From: Madurella fahalii
Lineage: Eukaryota; Ascomycota; Sordariomycetes; Sordariales
Reading direction: 5' to 3'
Length of the DNA: 64,000 nucleotides
NCBI GenBank assembly: GCA_029876055.1
Contig: CM056877.1
Coordinates: 1,178,001 to 1,242,000 of the forward strand
Below are positions 56,101 through 64,000 of this stretch, piece after piece. A program made the position numbers and the translations under genes. How positions within the stretch are numbered: position 1 is the first letter of the stretch; every line of letters begins with the position of its first letter. The notes beneath the pieces were generated by a model. It did not search any database and was not told the origin of the DNA. It saw only the letters and a program-made list of their open reading frames with translations.

Positions 56101-57401
56101 GGAGAGCCCTTCCTGCTGCACCCGCAGTGCCAGTGCATCTCGGCTTCAGCTCCAGGTACCCCGCGGTTCAATTGATCATCCCGAACGGTTCTCGGCGGAG
56201 TGCCGAGTGATGCCTCGGAAAAGTAAACCTGAGCGGTCGGTCGGTTACCTGATCGTCCCATCCTCGTTTTTACCAACCCAACTCCAAGTCCGGGGTTTCT
56301 GGGAGTATCGTCGTTTCCGTAGCGCGAAGCTCCGTTTCGGAGGTTACTACAAAAAGTACCCTCCCAGCGCATGTTGGACCCACCGGTACCTCCTCCTTAG
56401 CGGACCCCACGAGCCCCCCCAGAGCCCCAAGCGCGTGGACGTGGGTGCCCTGGCTGGTGTAATCTTCCCATTGCTACCCTCTGCACCTCGCTCTTCGCAC
56501 CCTTGCAGCGCTCCGCCCCAAAGTCCTTCCCTTCCAAACCAATCCCCCCCTTCCCACCCCTTGTTGTTTCCTCCGCATCCCTTTGGGGCGTTCTGCGCTT
56601 GCTTTCGTTCGTTCCGTTCTCTCAAGCCTTCCTTTCCCCTCCGCTTCGCTTCGCTCGACATCGCATCCACGGCGACTTGCTTCTTTCGACGACGTCGTTC
56701 CGCTTCGACAATCCCGCGACTCGTCGACCGCCAGCGCACTCCCGTCGTCCGACCTTTGCGACCTGAAAGAAGGACCCCCCGGAGGCCAATCGCGATCCCG
56801 ATGCCCGCCCTGTCATGACCCGTGAACGCGAGTTTCCGACGCCACGAAGGTGAAGCACCGTTTTTTTCCAGCAAAATACAACAATCCGACGATTTCCGTC
56901 GCGTCGCTCTTTATACACAATCGAAAACTGCCCGTCTTTGCTTTTTTGGGGGAACTCCAGCTGGTGTTCCCTCGAGCATTCAATTGTGAGTTTTAGAACG
57001 GAAAGGGGGTTGCGGTGAGGAGAAATTCCGGCCACCTCGACCGTCGGTGTGACATACCCGGGAACCTCCCGAACCCACTGCGCCTGGCCGACTTCTACCG
57101 TGTTAAGGTCGATCGTGTGGATCATTCATATGCCGGATCTGGAATTGCGGTGTTGAGTAGGGATTTGCTAACGCAACCATGAGCAGACCACACTCGTTGA
57201 TATCTATTGTCAAGTACGCTCGTTATAGTATTTCCTGACAAGTTAGTACCGCCTTGTCACTGCCACCTTTTGCGACGCTGACAATCACATTGTTTGGTAT
57301 TGGCAGGTCTCTCGACTCTTGTGATCCGCCTCCCCGGCTCGCAATCTCAAATCGATTACAAATCCCTAGAGCGCATGATCCAACAAGCATAAAGGGGTAG
57401 G
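50180..57401. other. 7.2 kb with no supportable gene
   Basis: Only short open frames are present and none shows a recognised motif together with splice sites. Protein-like frames (52448-52708 +, 53617-53820 +) were examined and left out. A run of 15 T lies at 54403-54417. The last 900 bases, above all 56460-56760, are strongly pyrimidine-rich on the plus strand and probably form the promoter and long 5' leader of the MSB2-like gene. Non-coding RNA or decayed genes cannot be excluded. Confidence 0.45.
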
Positions 57402-59570
57402 ATGAGAACAGCTTCAGTTTTGGCCGCCGCATTGGTGGCGGTTTCGTCGGTGGTGGCTAGTCAGGAAGCAAACAGACCGAAGTTCTACTTCCCTCGCCAT
57501 GTCAAACGGCAATTCACCAATTCGACGGTAACGACGCAAGATACTCTATCGCCGAGCTCGACGTCGTCGGAAACGACCAGACGGCAGTCAATTGCGGAAT
57601 CAGACTCTTCCGTTGATACCAGGGTAACAACAATTGTCATTTCGAGCACAATTTATGTTCCGCCGCCGCCTGCGACCCCGACCTCGGAGAGCTCGTCATC
57701 CAGCGAGAGCTCGTCGTCCAGCGGAAGCTCCTCTAGCAGCGAGAGTTCGTCGTCCAGCGGAAGCTCCTCTAGCAGCGAGAGTTCATCGTCCAGCGGAAGC
57801 TCCTCTAGCAGCGAGAGCTCCTCTAGCAGCGGCTCTCCAACCGACACCCCCACCCAGGCCCCAACTTCGAGTGACCCCGAATCCGTGTCCTCGTCAATCC
57901 CGACGCCTCCATCCAGCACCAACAACACCAGCAGTGCCGTAACGACGCTTTCAGAAGAATCGTCAGCCTCTGCTGGACCGTCAAGTTCGTCGGAGGAGGA
58001 AGAGAATTCACGTACCACGAGTACGTCGGAAATCCTCCTGGCTCCTACTGGCATTGTCACGACTACGTCAACGAGTGCAAGCGAGACAAGCACAACGGAG
58101 GCTGGTAATCTAATCAGCTCTATTCTAAGCGATGCCAATTCTCTCATCTCGAGTATCCTTGATTTGCCGGAGAATAGTACCGCGATCATTGCTACGCTGA
58201 CAGGGATCACCGGACCCGGCACCGGGATATCGACGACTACGGTTGAGACGTCGACGGTGACTGACCCATCGGACCCCCCCGTCACCTCTTCTGCGACGGA
58301 TGTTCCGCCCCCGGTCACGAACACCACAGCATCGGCCACTGATTCAACGGGTGTCACTTCGCTACCGCCGCCCATCACCTCATCAACAACCGTGTCCGGT
58401 AATGGCACAACTACGACCACGACTCCCGGCGATCCCGTTATTACCACGTCGACCATCTCCCTCAACACAACGACTTCAGGTCAAAATGCCACCTCGCCGC
58501 CCGTGACAACGACAACGACGCCACCTACAGTTATCACCTCGCTGACTACTTCTGACAGCAGCAGCAGCAGCCGCACCGGGGCCGGTGTCACTAGCATCCC
58601 GCCTATCAGTACTATCGTCACGCAACCGTGGCTCCCCACGACAATCGTTGTGGACCCGAGCTCGACATCAGCTGACGGGTTAGCGCCGACAACGGCTACT
58701 GGCATTCCCACGTCATATCCCAGCGCCATCACGCCTGACAATGGAGTTGTGGCGACACCTGAGGATACGAGGCTGATTCAGATCGGATTCCGCGAGGGAT
58801 ACAACTATCCGTTCGTGGTGGAAAACAACAAGGCTGCGGCGCAGCTCTTCCTGCTGCTTCCCAGGGCTCTGGCCGATGCCGCAGGGTTTGATATCAGCAA
58901 GGCCCAGGTCATGAAGCTGGTGCCCCTGGATACGCAGAACTCACTGGGCTACATCACCACGTGCGCAGTCGTGTCGTACCCGAACAGCATGGTCGAGGCA
59001 CTGTCGATTGATATCACGTTACCCAACTCTGCTCTGTACAACCATCAGGACCAGCTTATCTATAACCTCACCCAGCAAATCAACCCGGCCATTCCCATCC
59101 TGCTTGGCGCATATCCCAGCGAGATGGGCGGAGCTGGCGGTGGTGGCTCCGGTGTCGATGCACCTGGAGGTGGCGCCAACAGCAACCCCTTCGGGAGCAA
59201 CAATGAGGAAACAAACAGTCAGACCGGCGCACAGAAGGGCACTACTGCCGGCATCGTCAGCGGTGCGGTTGCGGTGGCTGCAGCATACGGCGTGGTCATG
59301 TTTGTCATTGCTCGGCGGTACAAGCGCAAGAAGCAGGCTCACCGGCGGGCGAGCTCCATTAGCAACCCGTCCGACATGCGGGAGTCGCCCAGCGGCAGCC
59401 CGGCACTCATGGGCGGTGCTCTGCTGAGCCGTGACTTTACTAGCTACGGTGCTATGGCGGCGGGCGGACGAGACAGCCACGGCAGCGGCAGGAGCGGCAT
59501 GGGCAACTCGAGCCGGACGCAATACATTTCGGCGCCCGTCGCGGCTGAGAACTCGCTGGGCTGGAACTAA
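57402..59570 (+). CDS. MSB2: MSB2-like signalling mucin (cell-surface sensor)
   Basis: Single exon, 722 residues. A signal peptide (1-19) is followed by a Ser/Thr-rich, heavily O-glycosylatable stretch (about 40-445) with a tandem Ser-Glu/Ser-Gly block. Then comes a compact extracellular domain (about 450-590: TRLIQIGFREGYNYPFVVEN, AQLFLLLPRALADAAGFDIS, DTQNSLGYITTCAVVSYPNS, QINPAIPILLGAYPSE), which matches the membrane-proximal mucin homology domain of fungal Msb2. A Gly-rich linker, one membrane helix (GIVSGAVAVAAAYGVVMFVI), a KRKK stop-transfer signal and a cytoplasmic tail of about 80 residues follow. Msb2 senses surface and osmotic cues upstream of Cdc42 and the MAPK cascades for invasive growth. 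The assignment rests on architecture and the conserved domain. Confidence 0.8.
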   Translation: MRTASVLAAALVAVSSVVASQEANRPKFYFPRHVKRQFTNSTVTTQDTLSPSSTSSETTRRQSIAESDSSVDTRVTTIVISSTIYVPPPPATPTSESSSSSESSSSSGSSSSSESSSSSGSSSSSESSSSSGSSSSSESSSSSGSPTDTPTQAPTSSDPESVSSSIPTPPSSTNNTSSAVTTLSEESSASAGPSSSSEEEENSRTTSTSEILLAPTGIVTTTSTSASETSTTEAGNLISSILSDANSLISSILDLPENSTAIIATLTGITGPGTGISTTTVETSTVTDPSDPPVTSSATDVPPPVTNTTASATDSTGVTSLPPPITSSTTVSGNGTTTTTTPGDPVITTSTISLNTTTSGQNATSPPVTTTTTPPTVITSLTTSDSSSSSRTGAGVTSIPPISTIVTQPWLPTTIVVDPSSTSADGLAPTTATGIPTSYPSAITPDNGVVATPEDTRLIQIGFREGYNYPFVVENNKAAAQLFLLLPRALADAAGFDISKAQVMKLVPLDTQNSLGYITTCAVVSYPNSMVEALSIDITLPNSALYNHQDQLIYNLTQQINPAIPILLGAYPSEMGGAGGGGSGVDAPGGGANSNPFGSNNEETNSQTGAQKGTTAGIVSGAVAVAAAYGVVMFVIARRYKRKKQAHRRASSISNPSDMRESPSGSPALMGGALLSRDFTSYGAMAAGGRDSHGSGRSGMGNSSRTQYISAPVAAENSLGWN
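57705..57830 (+). repeat. 36-bp coding tandem repeat in the mucin gene
   Basis: Three 36-bp units (starting at 57705, 57741 and 57777) plus a half unit. Each encodes twelve Ser/Glu/Gly residues (ESSSSSGSSSSS). Copy number probably varies between strains, changing stalk length. Confidence 0.92.
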
Positions 59571-61199
59571 AAGAGACATGCCCATGGTCTTGCTGTTCCT
59601 TGATGACTTAGCTGCTGCTACCTGACCTCCATCCATCATGGCCTCGCCGCCCTTCCTTTGTTCCTCGACATCTTCTCCGGTTTACAACGACAAACCACAG
59701 CGGTCACCACGGAGCGAAATATCAATCGTATTCTCGCTATCCATCAACATCGACGTTGAAACCCGACATGTTTATTATGCTTCGATACCCCTCGGGCGGC
59801 TACTTTCGCTTTCGAAGCGAACCAGCAACGCCCATTTTATTTTATTTTTTTGGTTTGCAAACTCATCAAGGCCACATCTTACCCATCATATAGACAAAAC
59901 GGTATAACCCCGCCTTGTTGTGGGATAGCCGACAACCGAATCCATGCCATCGACTTCTTCTTTTCTCCTTCTTGGACCTGTTTTCAAAAATACCTTTTAA
60001 CCTTCTATATTCTGATGATTCGGACTGGTGCAACGGGGCCTTTTGTACATCCTGGCCCTGACTTGTTGTCCGTCTCGGAGAAAATCTATTTTTACCTTTA
60101 TTACAATCGATTAACTCCCTCGCACTGTCGCAGTTCCAGTGTTTGATATCATTGGAATCTTGCGGGGACGGCAGATCCACACCTCTTTTTTGCTTTTGAG
60201 GTCTTGCCGTTTGTTGGTGATGGAGGGGTTTTTTGGTATTATATAATTTTCTGCTTTCCTTGGTTTCTCTTGAGTGGAGTGTAGGGTGGGAGGTAGCGAT
60301 GTGTTTATGGGAGGAGGGTTTGGGGGGAAGGGTGAGGCCTTTCAGGACTGGGATGGTCAAGACGGAGCTCGGTCAGTCAGGATCCTAAGCTATTGTTCCG
60401 GGGGGATGAGAGGAGGAGTTCGTTATCCCAGAGGATTCTGCTTGAACGGCGGCGACAAACGGCAAGGTGATGGTGATGATGATCGAAAGGGGAACGCTGG
60501 CTTTGGGGGGAAGCGTTTGGGGAACTGTAATGTAGCATTCGCCGCCCCTGGAGATTGGAGCCATCGATTGTTGGCTTGGTCTTGGGTGAATTGGTTGTCG
60601 GTTTGAGCAGATCCGGGCAAGATAGATGAAACTGAGTAGTCCGCTGATCTATGCGCCTTTCTGTGCTCGGTGATCAATGTGTTGATTGACTGGTGTGCGA
60701 ACGAGGTGATGCGATAAGATTCAGCAGTTATCCGGAGTATGGTATGGATGTATGCCCATCATCTGATAACAGCTTGCAAAGAATTGAGCTCCGCTCGACA
60801 CCATCGGATGGTGGCGTCCTGGGATGTCCAAATGAGCGATTGGTAACGCGTTACAGTATTACGGGCCACAGGGTATTGTGACGGAAGTGACAGACAGTGC
60901 ATCCTTGGACGGTGGAACTGTAGGCTGATGATCATTTGGGGCGCAATTTCATCTTCCACCAACCCAACTCGAGGACGACTTTACGGACGATGTGAGAGCA
61001 GCATCCAACTGAACCAACGTGGTTCTTTCGCATCCTTTGACTACGGGCAATTGATACATCATCCCCTTGCGCTTTCTCGTCGAATCTGACACGGTGTCGG
61101 GCATTGGGCGGGCAGCCCCACCCACCGACGGGACTCCGGACCGCCAGCTACGGCGAGGGACTGCTGTATTGAACCTGGAGGTGGCGTCGCAAAGTTGCA
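59571..61199. other. Intergenic; 3' flank of MSB2 and promoter of permease gene
   Basis: T-rich 3' flank just after the mucin gene (for example TTTTATTTTATTTTTTTGG near 59835). No gene supported. Confidence 0.5.
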
Positions 61200-63107
61200 A
61201 TGTCCCTGGATCAAGCCAGCCTCGCGCGTGCCGCGCCCTTTGGGAAGGATGATGGGGGGCAATGGTCGAATGACAGACAGCCGGCGTCGTCGTCGTCTGA
61301 GGCGTCGTCCTTGTCGCCAAGCGCTGTGGCCCCCGGGAGGAGGCGCCTGACTCCTGATACGGGGTCTGAGGATGACGATGACGCAGAAAGTGAGGAGATG
61401 GGGAAGGACGATGGCAACGGGTATGAGCTCCAGGAGAGGTCAGGGGGAAAGTCAGACGAGGATGAGTTGGGGAGGCGATCTGATGATGAGCTGCGATCAC
61501 CAAGGCGACGGCGGCAGCGGCGACGGCGGCGACGGCCACTGTATACAGCCGAGGAAGAGAGGTCTGTCGTGAGAAAGTTTGATCGGAAGCTGGTGATCTT
61601 CATGGCCGTCCTGTATTTGTTGAGCTTCCTGGACAGGTCGAGTATGTTCCTTTCTGTCTTCCTCGGTCACTCAGGTATGACAGATGTGCTGATTTGAGTC
61701 TGTAGACATTGGCAATGCTCGCATCGCGGGCATGGACGACGACCTGCAGTCTGTGCCGCCCCGCGACGACTGGTACGCGTGGGCGCTCGCTGCCTTCTAC
61801 ATCGCGTACATTGTTTTCGAGTGGATGTCGCTGCTCTGGCGGCTTATTCCCGCGCATATCTACGTCGCCTCGCTGGTGCTCTCGTGGGGAGTAATAGCCT
61901 CGCTGCAGGCCGTGGCTGTCAATTACCCTATGCTTATCTTCTTGCGCACGCTGCTGGGCATTGGAGAAGCGGGCTTCACGGGTGTGCCGTTTTATTTATC
62001 GTTCTTCTTTAAGCGCCACGAGCTGGCATTCAGGACGGCCATTTTTATATCAGGTATGATTCCGGAGATAACCTCTCCGCTAGATCAGTAACTGACATTC
62101 CCTCAGCTGCTCCTCTTGCAACGACCTTTGCCTCCTCTCTCGCCTGGCTGATTCTCAAACTCGCCGAATCCGGACCCGTCGCCCCCTGGCGCCTGCTCTT
62201 CCTCGTAGAGGGCTTCCCCTCCGTCCTCGTCGCCGCCCTAGCATGGCACATCATCCCAGACTCCCCGCAAACCGCGCCCTACCTCACTCCCCGCGAAAAG
62301 AAAGTCGCCCGCCTGCGCCTGCAGCACGAGAAGAAAGCCTGCACCCCGCACCGCCGCGACGCCGCTCACAGCAAACCCACGTCGGCGGCGCGCGACGCCC
62401 TCGCCGTCTTCTTGGACCCCGCGGCCTGGCTCACCGCGACCATCTTCTTCTTCACCAACATGGCCTACTCGTCCATGCCCGTCTTCCTTCCCACCATCCT
62501 CCGCTCCATGGGCCACGACTCACTCTCGGCCCAGGCCCTCGCCGCGCCGCCCTACCTGGTCGCCTTCCTCATCGTCCTGGCCACGGCCCACGCATCGGAC
62601 GTGATGCGCGCCCGCGCGCCCCTGCTGATCGCCCACGCGCTGGCGTCGGCGGCCGGGTACGCCGTCCTGGCGCTGGCGGAGTCGGGGTTGGCGGGGCTGG
62701 GCCCGCTGGAGCCCGGCAGCTGGGTGAGGTATCTGGCCGTGTATCCCGCGGCCGTGGGGTTCTTCAACGTCGTGGTGCTGACGATCGCTTGGAGCATCAA
62801 TAACCAGCGCGGCGAGGCGCGGCAGGGGGCCGGGTTTGCGCTGCTGCAGGTCGTCGGGCAGTGTGGGCCGCTCTTGGGTACCAGGCTGTACCCTGACCGG
62901 GACGCCCCTTACTACACGAGTGGGATGAGGGTATGTGCGGCGACTATGTTTGGGGTTGCGGTGCTGGCAGCGGTGTTGAGGGTGTATCTGGGGAGGGTTA
63001 ATAAGAGGTGGGACAAAGAAGAGGGCGGACGAGACGGTGAAGAGGGGGAGGCGCTAGTGGGCGATACCGATAATCTAGGGGGCTCGTCGTTTCGGTATAT
63101 GCTATGA
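61200..63107 (+). CDS. MFS permease, anion:cation symporter (Dal5/Tna1-like) family
   Basis: Three exons, 61200-61641, 61706-62053 and 62107-63107, with two phase-1 introns (GTATGT...TAG; GTATGA...CAG), give 596 residues. The N-terminal 115 residues are cytosolic, acidic and then extremely Arg-rich (RSPRRRRQRRRRRR). Transmembrane helices begin at LVIFMAVLYLLSFLDRSNIG, a segment typical of the ACS family (conserved Asp-Arg-x-Asn-Ile-Gly-Asn-Ala). Other family marks are FLRTLLGIGEAGFTGVPFYL, EGFPSVLVAALAWHIIPDSP and LTIAWSINNQRGEARQGAGF. Relatives import allantoate, nicotinate, vitamins or other organic anions with protons; substrate unknown. GC-rich codons in the C-terminal half are like those of the neighbours. 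Confidence 0.92.
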
Positions 63108-64000
63108 TTTACTTGGATTTGTGCTAACTACTTGGATTGGGATTGAAGTTCTAGTTTAGAGCAGCCATACATGCGGGAGGAGCTAGGCGTGAATATCGGA
63201 CATCTACAGGTACCATCAAGCAGGCATAGTCAACCTGGGATGGGGTTTGGCCATGGCCAAAGGGCGTTATGGTTCAATTCTACTTACATTTACAGCTCTT
63301 ATTATCTAACTCTACCTATCTCAATTCCCATCCTCCGACCTCAACATACCGTGGTGAAGTGTGCGGAACACCCAAGAAAAAGCCACAGCTCATCCTCCTC
63401 CCCTTCAACTTGACCTAACCATCTTGGCCCCCTTGGCCCAGGCCCGCATCAGCCAAACACATGCCGCCATGTGCTCTCAACTGTCGTGTAACCACCCACG
63501 ACCCAACCCAAAAGCAAAGCTATGTGACAAGCTGAAACAACACCTAGGCCTTGATCCACACACTGATCCTGTTCCATGGGACTTCTTTCGGCCCCCTCGG
63601 CCTGGGCGATCCATTCCATCAACTGCGGGTTTTGCGGGTTGCACCCCCTTTCGTTTCCACCATCATCACTACCCCTTGCTTCTTACAGCATTCCCGTACT
63701 TGTGTCACCATCCGCCTTTGGGAGCCAGACGCCACCTCCCTGCTTATCGATTGAGGATGACTGATGAGCTCGAGAAACGGATGGCAGAGAGGATTGTAGG
63801 CAAAACGGACACTCTTTCCCATGTACACTAGGCAAAAGCCGGAAACGGTTCCTTGCCGAATGGTAGTGAGTTACGTGGTTACGGAATCTGCGAGTACGGA
63901 TGACGCAGGATCATTGAGTTAAAACACCCGTCGTCGAAGGACAAGCAAACTGGATGATTAAACTCCTTTAGCGAGAATGTCCGGAGACAAGAAGCAAGGT
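63108..64000. other. Intergenic to window end
   Basis: No gene supported; only short open frames without motif or splice support. Confidence 0.45.

Overview
This is nuclear DNA from a filamentous ascomycete. Most genes carry short 45-110 bp introns with GT-AG ends and CTNAC-like branch points. Start codons sit in good contexts, and the proteins are typical fungal ones (MCR1, DBP7, ECM4, MSB2-like mucin, ACS-type permease, fungal secreted NADase, ankyrin protein with a STAND-type N-terminus). Gene content and the decayed Fot1-like transposon with C-to-T/G-to-A stop codons (a RIP signature) point to Sordariomycetes, plausibly Chaetomiaceae; that placement is an inference.

Layout. 0-12.9 kb: a large secreted protein with Kex2-like sites (-), a PAQR/hemolysin III membrane protein (+), a TFIIIC WD40 subunit (-), a small lysine-rich cysteine protein (+) and a small cysteine-rich protein (-). 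14-23.4 kb: ankyrin protein (-), TauD-type dioxygenase (+), an unrecognised coiled/disordered protein (-) and a secreted TNT-domain NADase (-). 24.7-30.6 kb: DBP7 (-), MCR1 (+) and a CYTH phosphatase (+). 31.1-34.9 kb: a nucleoside monophosphate kinase (-), head-to-head with a broken viperin-like radical SAM gene (+), then an NmrA-like reductase (-). 36.0 kb: tRNA-Cys(GCA). 36.8-39.4 kb: a polytopic membrane protein (+). 40.7-42.6 kb: a complete but inactivated Fot1/pogo DNA transposon. 42.9-50.2 kb, all minus strand: ECM4-like glutathionyl-hydroquinone reductase, ubiquitin-activating enzyme E1 and an FKBP12 prolyl isomerase. 50.2-57.4 kb: no supportable gene. 57.4-63.1 kb: MSB2-like mucin and an ACS-family permease (both +).

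Most genes are housekeeping singletons and do not form a pathway. The exception is the 31.1-33.4 kb pair. Viperin makes chain-terminating ddh-nucleotides from nucleoside triphosphates. Its gene is next to a nucleotide kinase gene in vertebrates (RSAD2-CMPK2) and often in prokaryotes. Here a viperin-like gene lies head-to-head with a short-lid adenylate/UMP-CMP kinase-type gene. The viperin copy as sequenced is broken by an internal deletion and several frameshifts.

Repeats. A dispersed family of about 260-430 bp has at least three diverged copies (17.7, 30.7 and 39.9 kb). There are long microsatellites, including a TCT tract of about 116 bp in front of the viperin remnant. All exon models were built by hand from splice consensus and reading frame; junctions marked uncertain need transcript support.
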